Below, in pieces: positions 1 through 12,254 of a stretch of 64,000 nucleotides of DNA (the first letter of the stretch is position 1; the number at the start of each line of letters is the position of its first letter). A program made the position numbers and the translations under genes. The notes under the pieces are model-generated. The model was not told where the DNA came from. It ran no database searches and was given only the letters and a program-made list of their open reading frames with translations. The DNA is from Dromiciops gliroides (lineage: Eukaryota > Chordata > Mammalia > Microbiotheria > Microbiotheriidae): the NCBI RefSeq assembly GCF_019393635.1, contig NC_057862.1:269838441-269902440 (forward strand), written 5' to 3'.

Positions 1-1076
1 CCTATTTTATTATTTTGTTGGTGTAGCAATTTTCTTACATGCCCTACAGCAATTTTAATTTTTCATACATGTGGGATGGTACTTCAGAATTGTTTTGATT
101 TGCATTTCTCTAATCAGTAGTGATTTGGAACATTTTTTCTTATGACTATAGATAGCTTGGATTTCTTCTTCTGAAAACTGCCTGTTCAAATTCCTTGATC
201 AATTGGCAAATGGCTCTTATTTTTATATATTTGAATCACTCGTCTACATATTTGAGAAATGAACTTTTACCAGAGAAATTTGCAATAATTTTTATATTAC
301 TTCATTCTCTATGGTACCTTTCAGCAAAATGTAGTTTCTCTGATTATGTCTTTTAATTAGGTCTATTTTTGTTTTTGCTTTGTCTAAGTTCATGATTGTA
401 ACCCCCTGTCTTTTTTTCTTCAGCTGAAGCATGCTAAATTCTGTTCTATCTTCTTTTTAACTCTGTGTGTCTCTCCCTATTTCAAGTGTTTCTCTTTTAA
501 ACAAGATATTTCAGGATTCTGGTTTCTGATCCAATTTTCTATCTCTTTCCATTTTATAGGTGAGCTCATCCCATTCACATTCATAGTTCTAATTACTGTA
601 TAATTTCCTCTATCCTTTTTTCTTCTGTTTATCCTTCTCTTTATATATTTACCCCGTCCTTCTTCAGAAGTCTGTTTTGCTTCTTACCATTGCCTCTCTT
701 AATTTTTATCACTAGTTCCTTTTTTCTCTTTTCCCCTTGCTCTTCTATTTCTCTGTTGGGTAAGACAGATTTCTATAACCAACTGAATTTGGGTGTATGT
801 ATGTTATATATATTCTTTCCTCTTTGAGCCAATTTTAATTAGAGTGAAGTTCAAGTTTTTACCCTCTTGTTTCCCTCTCCACTGGAAAACTCTTCTTTGT
901 GTGTGTCTTTTATGTCAGATAATTATCCACATTATTTTTCCTCCTTCCTCCTTCTCTCAGTGCATTCCTTTTTTCTCACCTCCTCATTTTTTGGGGATCA
1001 TCCCAACATAATCAAATCACAATCATGCCCTGTGTCTATGTAGACTTCTAACTGCCCTAACAATGATAAAATTTTT
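1..1076 (-). mobile_element. L1 LINE fragment, left half of an interrupted minus-strand copy
   Basis: Positions 1-305 are antisense to the end of L1 ORF2 and its 3' region; they align by eye with 45030-45200. At about 305 the sequence jumps to the antisense of the ORF2 endonuclease start and the inter-ORF spacer, matching 48355-49000. Most of the reverse transcriptase region is therefore missing. The pyrimidine-rich stretch 600-1000 is the complement of the purine-rich spacer seen at 56660-57250. The same element resumes after about 2540 with ORF1, so the plus-strand L1 between them was inserted later. Confidence 0.8.
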
Positions 1077-1089
1077 AAAAATTACATGC

Positions 1090-2520
1090 ATCAAAGGTGA
1101 TACCATAGGTAAATTAGGAGAGAAAAGAATAGTTTACTTCTAAGATCTTTGGAAAGGAGAACAGTTTATGACCAAACAAGAGATAGAGAATATTATGAAA
1201 TGCAAAATGGATGACTTTGATTACATTAAATTAAAAAGGTTTTGTGCAAACAGAAGCAATGCATCCAAAATTAGAAGGGAGAGAGAAAACTGGGAAACAA
1301 TTTTTATAGTGAGGCAATTGGGATTAAGTGACTTGCCCAGGGTCACACAGCTAGTAAGTGTTAAGTGTCTGAGGCCGAATTTGAACTCAAGAACTCCAGA
1401 CTCCAGGGCCGGTGCTCTATCTACTGGGCCACCTAGCTGCCCCCAGTACTTCTGATAAAGGCCTCGTTTCTAAAATATATAGTGAACTAAATCAAATTTC
1501 TAAGAATCCAAGTCATTCCCCAATTGAGATATGGTCAAAGGATATGAACAGGCAGTTTTCTGATGAAGAAACCAAAGCTATCTATTGCCATATGAAAAAA
1601 TGCTCTAAATCACTATTGATTAGAGAAATGCAAATTAAAACAACTCTGAGGTACCACCTGACACCTATCAGATTGGCTAATATGACAAAAAAAGAAAATA
1701 ATAAATGTTGGAGAAGCTGTGGGAAAATTGGAACACTAATGCATTTTGGGTGGAGTTGTGAACTGATCCACCCATTCTGGAGAGCAATTTGAAACTGTGC
1801 CCAAAGGGCTATAAAGCTGTCCATACCCTTTGACCCAGCAACACCATTATTAGGTATTTTTCACAAAGAGATCATAAAAAAGGGAAAAGGACTCACATGT
1901 ACAAAAAATATTTTAGCTGCTCTTTTTGTGATGGCAAGGAATTGGAAATTGAGGGGTTGCCCATCAATTGGGGAATGGCTGAACAAGTTGTGGTATATGA
2001 ATGTAGTGGAATACTATTGTGCTGTAAGAAACATTGAGCAGGCAGATTTCAGAGAAACCTGGAAGGACTTTCATGAACTGATGATGAGATGATTAGAACC
2101 AGGAGAATATTGTACACAGTATCAACAACATTGTTGATCAACTGTGACAGACTTGATTCTTCTCAGCAATGCAATGTGTCATGGTGGAAAATGCTTCCCA
2201 AATCCAGAAAAACACAAAGAACTGTTGAATCTGGATGCACATCGAACCATACTATTTCTATTGTTTTTGTTGTTGTTTTTCTTTTTTGAGGTCTTTCCTT
2301 TTTGTTCTGATTCTTCTCTCAAAACATGACTAATGCAGAAATATGTTTAATGTGATTGTACATATACAACCTATATCAGATTACTTGCTGTCTTGGGGAG
2401 GGGGGAGGGAGTTGAGGGAGGGAGAAAAATTTGAAACTAGAAATCTTATAAAAACAAATGTTGAAAACTATCTCTAAATGTAACTGGAAAATAATATAGT
2501 ATTTATATGGAAAAAAAGAG
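1090..2520 (+). mobile_element. 5'-truncated L1 LINE, plus strand, inserted in an older L1
   Basis: It covers the C-terminal part of ORF2 and the 3' UTR and closely matches 60330-61670. ORF2 residues are readable before and after a SINE at 1317-1444. The 3' UTR carries the G-rich purine tract at 2395-2426 and ends in a short A-run near 2510-2518. The motif aaaaattacat occurs at 1077-1087 and 2541-2551 and could be the TSD, but about 20 bases separate the second copy from the A-run, so this is tentative. Confidence 0.85.
1317..1444 (-). mobile_element. CORE-type tRNA-derived SINE in L1 ORF2
   Basis: Reverse complement of the window's common SINE, with the 3' end type ending CAATTGCCTCACT. It splits the L1 reading frame; the frame resumes at 1445 with the sequence that follows position 60548 in the uninterrupted L1 copy. 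The poly-T is almost absent, so the tail is very short. Confidence 0.9.
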
Positions 2521-2540
2521 TAAAGAATTTCTCCATTCAA

Positions 2541-3290
2541 AAAAATTACATATATTATCTTCCCATAGAATAATAGAAACAATTTAACCTTGTTGAGTTC
2601 CTTATGATTTCTCTTTCATGTTTATCCCTTCATGCCTTATTTGAATCTTGTTTGTGTGTGTGTGTCAGATTTTCTGTTGAGCTCTGGTCTTTTCATCAGG
2701 AATGCTTGGAAATCCTCTATTTCATTAAATATCAATTTTCCCCTAAAGTGTTTTACTGTTTTGTTGGGTATGTTATTCTTCGTTGTAATTTTAGGTCTTT
2801 TGCCTTCTGGAATTCTTTCTTCCAATCATAACATTTCATTTAATCATTTTTAATGTGTAAAGTGCTAAATCTTATGTGATCCTGACTGTTGTTCCATGAC
2901 AGTTGAATTGTTTCTTTCTGGCTGTATGCAATATTTTCTCCTTGATTTGGAAGCTCTGGAATTTGGGTATAATATTCCTGGGAGTTTTCATTTTCAGATC
3001 TTTTTCATTAGGTTCTTGTATTTCTATTTTACCCTCTGTTTCTAGGACATTAGGGCAATTTTCTTTGGTAATTTCCTGAAAGATGATATCTAGGCTCTTT
3101 TTTCTTTTTATGATGGCATTCAGATAGTCCAATAATTCTTACATTATCTCTCCTCGATCTGCTTTCTAGGTCAATTGTTTTTCTTTTTTTCCAATTGTTT
3201 TTCTAATGAGATATTTCACTTTTTGTTCTATTTTTTCATTCTTTTGACTTCTCTTATTGTGTGATATCATAGGCTTTCCTTAATCTTAAC
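2541..3290 (-). mobile_element. L1 LINE fragment, ORF1 part of the interrupted minus-strand copy
   Basis: The complement encodes L1 ORF1p. The minus-strand frame 3132-2872 reads through the nucleic-acid-binding domain (residues like FQEITKENCPNV and KEKILHTARKKQF), matching the plus-strand copy at 56160-56400. The 5' UTR is not recognisable beyond about 3290. It is the right half of the L1 beginning at position 1. Confidence 0.8.
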
Positions 3291-3294
3291 CTAG

Positions 3295-4560
3295 ATCACC
3301 TAGGTTCCTGAATTGGTGTCTGCCTCCTGGGGTTAGGCCTCTGTGGATAGCTGAGGTTCAGAGTTCTGTATTGTCATTGATTTTTATACTTTCTTGGGAT
3401 ACAATGCTAAGGATTTAGGACTAAAGTGTCCAAATATGAGTGCTGCCAAACCTGGACTAACAGTTTACATTCTTTATGACTTCCAATGGGCCTGTTGTGT
3501 GTGTCTGACAACTTTGGGACTTTATTGGGTCAAGCCCTTTTCTGTCTCTGTCTTTGTATAAAGAGACTTACATGCTACAAGTGTCTCTGGATTGTCTTCA
3601 ATTGAACGTGAAGGCTACATCCATATTTATCCCAGTATAACTACTAGGTTTTCTGGTAGCCACCTTTTCCTGTTACTGATGGATTTATGGATTCATTTTT
3701 ATGCATTTATCAATAAAAGTTATTTTCTATAGTTTCTCATTAGTTTTTTTTTTATCATTTTCTGGTCAGAGTAATTAAAAAAATCTTTTTCTGCAATAAA
3801 TGTCAGGGAGCTGGGTAGCCTTCTTCCATTCAGGCAGCCATATTGGCATTACGTATCACCTATTTATCTTTGCTTTGGAGTTTCAGATAATGGAGAAATT
3901 ATAGAGACTCATAAATATTTCACGTGGGGTGATATTTAACGAAAGAATTTGTAGCCTCAACTAAGAAAAATTCTAGAAAAAATGACAATTGGCATGCTAT
4001 TCAAGTTCATTTTCGACATTTTCATTAAGTAACAGGACCCAAATGTGACCTCTTTTCCAACACAGGGGGAGGAGTGAATCCAGAAGCATTTTCTTTCATA
4101 ACTACTAATCCAACTGTGGAAACTTTTAAGGAACAAAAGGCATGCATAGGAGACAGGAATAGCCAGCCTGGGTCATTCAAAATTTTAAGAGATCATGATA
4201 GAAGTTCCAGGATAATTTGGCCAATGTACAAATTTACTTATGCTGTAGGAAAAATGGAAAAACAATAGAAATAGTAACAAATGTAATCAGATAAAGCTTA
4301 TTGATGAAGTACATATAATGTATGCTTAGTATATAATTGAAATACATGTCACAATGTATATGTGTTTTGTTGTATGTGTTAGGCTATTTTGTGCTTAATT
4401 ATTATGAATAAACTGTTGATATACACACTAGTATGTAATGTTTTATGTATTGTATGCAATTCTCTTATGTGTCATATATTGCATCAGATTAGTATTTTGA
4501 TAGCTAAAGTCATAACTTCTGTGAGTATATGTCATAATGCATTGGATTTTTAATGTATTT
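3295..4560. other. Unclassified AT-rich stretch
   Basis: No gene or confidently named repeat. At 3480-3740 there is a TATA-like motif (tataaagag) followed about 150 bases later by caataaaag, which would fit an old LTR, but no paired end or duplication was found. Confidence 0.3.
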
Positions 4561-4569
4561 TTATTGGAT

Positions 4570-5142
4570 TTCTTGTATCAGGTACCTGTTCTAAGGAAAA
4601 TGGGGAAGGAAGGCAGACATTTTAGAGTTGCTGCTGGTGTCTGACCTTCTGACAGAAACAGAGGAAACTGCACAGCTTATTCTCCTTAAAGCTGCAGATT
4701 TCAGGTGTGGTGAGTTTGGGTTTTTTTTAGGCAAAGCTATCTTTTTGGAGCTGGCTGGGCTGGAGGCAGGTTTGGGTGCCTGGGGCCTTTTTGCCCCAGA
4801 GATTTATACATTGTTTCTAGTTCTATTAATCTTACTTGTGTGATTCAGATATAGTGTTTTAAACTTGTTTCTATTAATAAACCTGTTTCGTTTTTGAAAG
4901 AGGCTGTTTCTTTTCTTACCCAATATTTAGACAAGTCACCCAATTAACTCTTTTTTTTTTTAGTGAGGCAATTGGGGTTAAGTGACTTGCCCAGGGTCAC
5001 ACAGCTAGTAAGTGTTAAGTGTCTAAGGCCAGATTTGAACTCAGGTACTCCTGACTTCAGGGCGGGTACTCTATTCACTGCGCCACCTAGCTGCCCCCCA
5101 ATTAACTCTTTTCATTATTAAATTTGGCCCTTACAATATGTT
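4570..5142 (+). mobile_element. ERV-like LTR, 3' portion, split by a SINE
   Basis: An aataaa signal at 4876 is followed by a U5-like stretch (aggctgtttcttttcttaccc, then aatatttagacaagtcaccc) that resumes after the SINE and ends near 'ggcccttaca'. The same order of motifs is present at 38810-38928, so these are two members of one LTR family. The upstream border is uncertain and no internal retroviral region is attached, so it is most likely a solo LTR or LTR fragment. Confidence 0.5.
4955..5098 (-). mobile_element. SINE with perfect 14-bp TSD, inserted in an LTR
   Basis: Full-length minus-strand CORE-type SINE (CAATTGCCTCACT end type) with a poly-T start. The duplication caattaactctttt occurs at 4941-4954 and 5099-5112. 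This shows an insertion into the LTR-like sequence. Confidence 0.95.
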
Positions 5143-5229
5143 AAAAAATTCCTTCATAGATGACAAATGGAAGATTCCTTATAGATGACAAATTCCTCTA
5201 AATGCTCCAGTTTGCTCATGACACTTTAC

Positions 5230-5525
5230 TGATTATATCGTGTCAGAACATTATAGTCTTGTAAATAAGATACAAATTCACTGAAAAGAGTTCAAACTAA
5301 TTATCAATATGGGAGAAAAACAAGTGGGTAAAGAATACCTGTTATCTTGACCAAGATAAATAGTTGGATGGAAAGCCTATAAAGCTGGCCCATCCATATA
5401 TCTCAAAAAGACATTGAAGATGGAAAATAAGCTGGTATAAGAATTGGATAGGAGGAAGAGAATGAATTGGATTGCATTTGAGAAATTGTATAGTTTTGTC
5501 AATGGCCCCACCATTCCTTGAACTA
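5230..5525 (+). mobile_element. Decayed RTE-like LINE reverse transcriptase C-terminal fragment
   Basis: One frame around 5435-5515 reads ELDRRKRMNWIAFEKLYSF, which resembles the stretch after the RT active site in RTE-clade LINEs (typically E-L-x-R-R-x-R-x-x-W-x-A-F-x-K). Upstream frames are broken. A related fragment lies inverted at 5766-6080. The clade assignment is by recollection of the motif only. Confidence 0.4.
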
Positions 5526-5765
5526 TTGTAAGTTTCTCAGCTTAACAATTAATGTCTAACTTTAAAGCTTATTAACATTATTTATCTTCACACACCATTC
5601 CAAAAAATTGTTCTTGTTGATGTTTCTTATCATTCCCAATCTCTATGCTTTTCCATAGTCCATATCCCATGCCTAGAATGTGCTATCTCTTCTCTTCCTC
5701 TTTTAGATTCCATAGCTTCCATCAAGGAAGTTCCCCTGTAGTTGCCTTCTGCATAATATTTACTT

Positions 5766-6080
5766 TTAATTTCTCAAACTTTGTGGTATCTGATATTGTT
5801 TTCTGCTCTGATGCAGTAATGGTAGGATTTTGGTATTAAGATGATGGGCCTTTCTTTTCATGAACTTAGGATCATTAAAGGTGTTTTCCAATTTCTCAAA
5901 GGCAATAAAGCCTATTCTTTTCCCTTTATTCAATATTGAGCTCAATTTATTGTCCATTTGTACTTGCTATCCTAGATTACAAGCTCTATGTATGATGTAA
6001 TCAGGGCAACATAATCTTTTTGTTCACTTGGTCTTTTTTGAATGGCCAGGGCAGATTTCTTTTGAGCAATGAATAACAGA
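5766..6080 (-). mobile_element. Decayed RTE-like LINE fragment, inverted relative to its neighbour
   Basis: A 63-codon minus-strand frame (5957-5766) contains GKRIGFIAFEKLENTFNDPKF followed by residues resembling the L-x-x-x-I-L-P-L-L segment of RTE LINEs. It shares the W/F-IAFEKLE core with the fragment at 5435-5515, in opposite orientation. The two may come from one rearranged element or two separate copies. Confidence 0.4.
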
Positions 6081-7335
6081 TCTCTTCCAGAAGGTCTGCA
6101 ATGTTGTAGAGCTTAAAGCATCCATCCTAATTTCTTCCACAAAGAAGAACTATTGAGGAAGACCTCACCACTCAATCCCTGTTCAACTTGAATTCTGTGC
6201 TGGATTCCAATGCTTTTCCTAATGTTTACAATCAGAAAGGGTCATTGAACCAAGCTATTTGTTAAAATCCTCAAGGTATTTTGAATAATTTTCATTCATG
6301 GATAAGGAACATTTCATTGGAGTCAGATGATTTCAGAAAGCCAGAGATGGGCATGAGCATAGTGCAATTCAGGGAAAACCCATCAAGGACAAAGACTGCC
6401 ATGAGAATAAGTTAAAACAGAGACAAGAAATCTGGCAAAGCTATCAGTACTAAGATAGTCATCAACATCATCAGTTGCTATCCTAGGGACCTGATAATAA
6501 GATTTCGCATGGCCCCTGCTATGACATATCCTGGGGTCTGCTGAGCATGAAAGAATATTGCAGGAAGCAAGGGATATCCAGGAAATCCATTCCAATAAGC
6601 ATTAGGAGCAAGAGACTAGAAGAGCTGAAACCACAGAAAGCAGCCATCATGTGAGACTACAGTTGCAGTGATAGCCAAAAGGCAAGTCAGAGCAGAGACT
6701 GTTTTTACTGATTTCTTTGAGGGGGTTAGATCAAAGACAGTGAGTCTATTTTCCTTCTCCTTTCCCCTCTCTTGGACAGCATGTTATAGCTTTGCAAAAG
6801 CTGAGGAAAAACAAGTGAATGAAGACATGTTTGTACACAAATGATTAAACAACTTGGAATTAGTTTTTGAGGCAGTTGTCTCAAGCACTTTCTACTTAAT
6901 TTGTTCTTTCTATGGAAAGTTTGAAAGTAAAGCTGTGACTCCTTAGTAGAGTTGGTTGATTAGAATGTGACACCCTGAAGTGAGTACCTAGGAAAGAAAA
7001 GCACCATCTATATACATCTATATACATGATCAGTCATGATGGAGGAATGATTTCTCTTCATCACTAAAATAACTTTCTACCCCTTCCACAATTGCTAGAA
7101 TCTGCCAGAGTTTACACTTCACTGGAATAACCTTTGAGAATCCAGGGTAACCCCAAGGCCATGATGATATGATGTGGAGGAATGAATATAGTAATGTAAA
7201 CAAAAAGAATAATAAATTAAAGCTAAGCATTTAAAAATTATAATATCCTACATACCCTTGAAAAGAGCTAAGGTAATATAAGATCATCTTTTTGTTGGAG
7301 AGTTATGCTACTAAATTGTCATTAAGTATATCTGT
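6081..7335. other. Unclassified stretch, no gene seen
   Basis: AT-rich sequence with only short chance reading frames and no recognised repeat. Confidence 0.3.
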
Positions 7336-7339
7336 TTAC

Positions 7340-7460
7340 TTATTGTTTCTCCCAAGTACAAAACAGGTCCCTTGAAGTCAAGAACTATCATTCATTTTGT
7401 CATAAGTATCTCCAGCAAAGTGCCTTACACATAGTAGGAACCTAATAAATGTTAATTGAA
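7340..7460 (+). repeat. L2/MIR 3'-end relic
   Basis: The end reads like the common L2/MIR 3' terminus (cacatagtaggaacctaataaatg). It is diverged and short. Confidence 0.55.
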
Positions 7461-7767
7461 TTGGATTGAATTCTAAATGTATTGTCACACTGAAAGTCTA
7501 AATAAAGGTAGAGACTTTTTGATGTAGCAAAAACACTTGATCACTTTATCAAGTGAAAATATCAAGCAGTGAAGGATAATTCTGATTTAGAAGATAAAGT
7601 CATTTATAATATCTTAGGAAGGTGGTGGAAGATTATAAGCAGTCTGTTATTACAAGAAGGCTAGTGAAAAACCCAATTTAGCTATATTATCCAATCTATC
7701 ATTTAAGGATGAAACTACAATGCCCAACAGATGGAAAATACAAAAGCTGTTGACATCTCTATAAGCA

Positions 7768-7803
7768 TATGTGTGTGTGTGTGTGTATATACACACATAC
7801 ACA
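7768..7803. repeat. (TG)n/(CA)n microsatellite
   Basis: About nine TG units followed by TATA and ACACACATACACA, forming an imperfect self-complementary stretch. Confidence 0.9.
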
Positions 7804-8934
7804 AAATTTAGTTCTGCTTTTCTAATGTGTTTTTATATCACTAGTTTGTTTTGGTTTGTTTACCATTCCATTGATGCTTGAGGAAGAGTACATGGATTGC
7901 AGTTGAGTTAACCTAAATGAGAAAGTTGATATATAGAACTTGTATTCATTACTGAAGAGTGTGGTTATGAGTGGAGAAGTTTCTTTATGTATTGTTGAAT
8001 GAATAAAATGAACAAACAAACAAATAGTCCCTAATGTCTCTTGACTAAGTGTTCACATTCTTTGGCTTGTGAAAAGGAATTCCAGTGAACAATGATTAAC
8101 TCCCCTATTTCAAAGTAGGGTCAAGAAGTGAAGTTTGTTATCAGCCCTCTGAATCTCTGGGAGATCAAACATTTGATGAAACATATTTCAGGAACAGAAA
8201 TTGCTGAAACCGCTCATGAACTCTTTTAGTCATGTACCCACATATTTGTCATCTACTTGAGAAGACAACATCCTGTACTCTGGATTTTTGCTTATGTCCT
8301 TGAAGTTCTACAGTGACTTCTTTAGCTAATCATTCTACCCTTTCTTGGTTGTTAAGATCTGAGTAAAATCAACAAATATTTGTTGAATGCCTACTGTGTG
8401 CCTGACAAGAGCAATGGAAAAAATGTAAGAAACATGCATAAGGCACTTCCCTCTTTCAGATGTAAATAGTTTGGTTGCCCTCAAAAGGCAGAATGATAAC
8501 ATTTGTGTAAGGAAAACAATAAAATCCACTTATGAATGAACAGTGTCAGATAAAATGTGGAGAAACACAAACTGTTTTGAGGAATACTCAAAAAAATGTA
8601 CTAAGAGTCCTGTTTGAAGGCAGAAAAATGACTGTGGAAACAATGGCTGTATTATATTATATTTCATCAGCTAATTTTTATACAACTTGTCAGAAGGTTA
8701 ATGTTTCTGAAAAAACTATAAATCAAATAAACATTTAGGGACTAAGCAAAGATTATTATATAATCTTATAATCATATAACCTAATTGGGCTATTGGACTA
8801 TTGGGTTTATTCCAGACAGAAATATCAATTGGAGTTTTCCCTATACGGTAAAGATGATTTGAGGAAATGGAGTTAAGAGGCTATCAGGAGAGGAGTTAAA
8901 AAGCCAACAGGATCCATGCTTGGTCTCTGTAATT
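7804..8934. other. Unclassified stretch with a short L2-like tag
   Basis: No gene. Positions 8368-8425 (caacaaatatttgttgaatg, then cctactgtgtgcctg) look like an L2 3' tag; the rest is unassigned. Confidence 0.35.
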
Positions 8935-8950
8935 CTACAGCATTCATTTT

Positions 8951-9096
8951 TTTTTTTTTTTAGTGAGGCAATTGGGGTTAAGTGACTTGCCTAGGGTCAC
9001 ACAGCTAGTAAGTGTTAAGTGTCTGAGACCGGATTTGAACTCAGGTACTCCTGACTCCAGGGCTGGTGCTCTATCCACTGCGCCATCTAGCTGCCC
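8951..9096 (-). mobile_element. SINE with perfect 16-bp TSD
   Basis: Full-length minus-strand SINE of the CAATTGCCTCACT end type with a long poly-T. The TSD ctacagcattcatttt is at 8935-8950 and 9097-9112. Confidence 0.96.
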
Positions 9097-9112
9097 CTAC
9101 AGCATTCATTTT

Positions 9113-9620
9113 CAATCGTTTGGCCATTGTTCTTTCCATTCACATTGTTCAAGCCATTGTGTATATAGTTTCCTGATTCTGCTTATTCTCTATTCATCAT
9201 ATGGATAATTTCTTTTGGAACACTAATATTCCATTATATTCATATGTGAAATTTTGTTTCCCCAATAAATTCCCCAATAAATGGGTATCTTCTTTGTTTC
9301 CAGTTCTTTACTATCACAAAAAGTGCTGCAATTAATATTTTTCCGTACATGAGGATTTTTTTTAGCAATGCTTTCCTTGAGATACGACAGACATTATCTA
9401 ATTGCTAAGTTTCAGCAACAGGATGAAGTATGGTGTTATTATAAGTCATAAGCTTATTATTACCATTTCTAGGCTTGGATAATTTCCTAGGATAAATAAG
9501 CATTTATGTGAGGGAATTTAGATTAGTTCTACTTTTGGTGGGGAGGGAAGAATGATAAAGGCAAAGTGACCTTCCCTTTCTCAAAGCAGCTTGGCATCAT
9601 CATTATTAATTTTATATAAT
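9113..9620. other. Possible old minus-strand L1 3' piece and unclassified DNA
   Basis: Positions 9115-9360 loosely follow the antisense L1 3' region order (cattgttctttccattcaca, ccattatattcatatgtgaa, caataaatgggtatcttct), as at 32340-32560. Divergence is high. 9361-9620 is unassigned. Confidence 0.35.
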
Positions 9621-9624
9621 CTTT

Positions 9625-9840
9625 TATAAAGCACTTCCCTTACAAAAAACCCTTGTAATATTGGTAATTCAAATATTATTCCCATTTTAGAAATGAGCAA
9701 ACTGAGGGTCAGAATGGTTAAGTGATTTGTCCATAGTCATATTGCTTGGGAAGGATCATAGCTCTAGAGCCAGAAGAAATCTTAGAGACCATGTAATTCA
9801 CACCTTCATTTTGTAGATGAGGAAACAAACCCAGAATGAT
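9625..9840 (-). repeat. MIR-type SINE relic
   Basis: Antisense MIR core: cccattttagaaatgagcaa is followed by actgagggtcagaatggtta and agtgatttgtccatagtc. Strongly diverged, so old. Confidence 0.65.
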
Positions 9841-10390
9841 ATTAGATGTAGAAGAGCTATGTCCTATACCCCTACCTCAATAATTACTAAGAGTAGAGAT
9901 AATGAAACAGAGGTTTGAAATAGGTGTAGACAAGGCCTTAACACCTGGACTGAATCAATCAAATTCCCAAAGTCCTTGATCAATTTAGAAGTCTTTGGAA
10001 TCAACTGGAGAAAGACTGAAATGACACCATAAAGGAATCATTTTCAGATTTGGTTGAGAGACTTGGTTACTACCTGTGGAGCTTATATAAAACCAGGAAG
10101 CTAGTTCAGAATTGAGCATGTGACAGCTTAGGATGGAGGCCTTCCAGCCCAGCCCCTGAGAAGGAATTAATTTCATGGCACTAGTGACCGAACTTTTGGG
10201 GGAATGTTTTGTGCCAACTATATCACCTTCATAAATACCTGTTTCTAAAAGCTAATTGGCTGATTGATATTAAGTGGTCATCATGGAGTGCAGGGTGAAG
10301 CACAGAGGTAGGGGCTTATAAGCATGCCTTCAACCCATCAACGGTACCCCTCTGGTGACCTGGGATGCTACTGAGGAGGAATTTGATCCT

Positions 10391-10543
10391 TTTTTTTTTT
10401 TTTTTTTTAGTGAGGCAATTGGGATTAAGTGACTTGCCCAGGGTCACACAGCTAGTAAATGTTAAGTTTTTGAGGCCGGATTTGAACTCAGGTCCTCCTG
10501 ACTCCAGGGCCAGTGCTCTATCCCCTGCACCACCTAGCTGCCC
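10391..10543 (-). mobile_element. SINE with imperfect TSD
   Basis: Full-length minus-strand SINE with an 18-20-base poly-T. Flanks gaggaatttgatcct (10376-10390) and gaggatttgattct (10544-10557) are a slightly diverged TSD. Confidence 0.92.
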
Positions 10544-10557
10544 GAGGATTTGATTCT

Positions 10558-11640
10558 AATAGCTACTGTTCTCAATTATACCACACTTCTGGCTAGGACC
10601 TAGGAATGCACATCTTCAGATCTCCAAGTCCAAGGCTCCTTCACGTATGTTACTGTCTCTGCATGAGACTTTTTCCCATACTTTTTTTGTCTGTAGATAA
10701 TGTGACACTGACCCAAACTAAGCAAATGACAATTATTCCTACCAGCTCAGAATTACAATGTAGCTCCTCCTACTCCCCCACTTAATTGGAAAAGTACTCC
10801 TACAGTAGTGTGGAATGAAGAACCAGAGGCTTGTAGTGGCAGAAGGGCATAACCACCAGAACTTTGGAGTCCTATGCTATATAAAGTGGGCCAGTGGCCA
10901 GGCAATGACAAGAAATAATACTGCTATCCTTGAATTGTATATAATGAGCAACTGGAGCCTTGACTGGTTCACTAACTTTCTTTAGGAATGATCTACTTGG
11001 AAAGAATTTGTTGCTTAGGTATGGACCTGGTGAATTTATTTCCTTCTCCCTTGTCTCATTGTCATCTGCCAGATTGGCATTACTTACCCTTACAAGCTTC
11101 CTGCTTTCTTTATAAGTGAACTGCTCATAGTGCAGGTAAGGTGAAAGCAGAATCACTTGACCTATAGCCCTAGATTTAACTGCACACTTGTATTGAAGCT
11201 GTCATTGTCTTTCTGCATTTCTCTGTCTCATGACTTTAGTAACAACCAAGAAAATAGAATATAACTGAAAACTCATGTAATCCCAAGTATTTTAACTCAG
11301 TTGATTTATTTAAATTAGATATTCATACAGTCCTATTTAAGAACTCATTAAACTTCATCTTATATGAAAATCTGAAACTTGTCAGGGAAAGAGTTATAAG
11401 AAATCTTTTTGAAAACCCTGTCTAAAAAAAATGAGAAATATATCAGGAATATGGAGAAATTGAGATGAAAAAGAAAAACATGTCTCCCCTACATGGTGAC
11501 ATAAAATATTAGAACTTAAATCATTAGTGAAGCATTAACCACATCATACTTAGTCGGCTTAGTCGGTAAGAAACTATTTTACTACACTGAGAAGAAATAT
11601 GAGTACAAACTATATATTAGCACATACTAAATTTTATTTC
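10558..11640. other. Unclassified stretch, no gene seen
   Basis: Only short chance reading frames. A tatataaag motif near 10879 has no supporting context. Confidence 0.3.
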
Positions 11641-11649
11641 GGTTAAAAT

Positions 11650-11815
11650 GTCTCATGCAACTATGGAATGTTGTCTAGAAGAATCATCTAGTCTTCTCTC
11701 TTGATTAGACAATTGAGACTCAAAGAGTTTATGACTTATTCAAGGTCATAGTTAGTGGAAGAGGTTAGGACTAGATCTCTTTTCCTGACTCCAAGAATTT
11801 TCATTCTCCTGAATC
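11650..11815 (-). repeat. MIR-type SINE relic
   Basis: Antisense MIR pattern: gacaattgagactcaaagag, a degenerate 'caaggtcatagttagtgg' box and 'cctgactccaag'. Diverged. Confidence 0.5.
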
Positions 11816-11984
11816 CTTTGAGCATAACTCTGAGACAAGTTCATTTATTGGAATCTCTGAGTTCGGTTCTTTTTCTGCTTCCAGGTTTCATTTTCTCCCA
11901 CACAAAGCTAGTAATCCTATCTCTCTTCATCTCTTCCATCCCAACTTTTCAACTTCCCTATCTATCTCTTTCCTTTCTCCACTA

Positions 11985-12105
11985 CCCTGCCATCAATCTG
12001 CAAGTATTCATCATGCACCTAGTGCCAGGTGCAATACTACATGTCTGGAATATGAGTACAAAGAATGAAACAATTCTTACTCATAAGAAGTTTGTATCTA
12101 AAGGA
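11985..12105 (+). repeat. L2 3'-end relic
   Basis: Contains cacctagtgccaggtgcaat and a following 'acaaagaatgaaacaattct' block typical of L2 3' ends. It underlies the C-terminal half of a meaningless 117-codon frame at 11755-12108. Confidence 0.5.
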
Positions 12106-12254
12106 TGACACAACAAATATAAAATATATATAGCATAAATATAAAGTGAATGAATACAAACACATAATAAGGGCTAAATCTAAGGTACTTTGAGAAGAAA
12201 GACAATAGTAATTGAGGGGGAAGAAGGTTGAAGCAGCCTGTCAATAGAAATTAA

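Noticed and set aside
3480..3745. TATA-like motif followed by caataaaag as an LTR
   Set aside because: No matching ends, TSD or second copy in the window; left as unclassified.
4628..4843. 71-codon hydrophobic frame
   Set aside because: Falls in the LTR-like sequence; no start context, homologue or conservation to support it.
8963..9208. Recurring frames with [15 protein letters not shown] (also at 1300, 10400, 41540, 45250, 51510, 58570)
   Set aside because: This is the antisense translation of the SINE 3' half, repeated wherever the SINE occurs; not a protein family.
11755..12108. 117-codon plus-strand open frame
   Set aside because: Overlaps MIR and L2 relics and has no recognisable domain.
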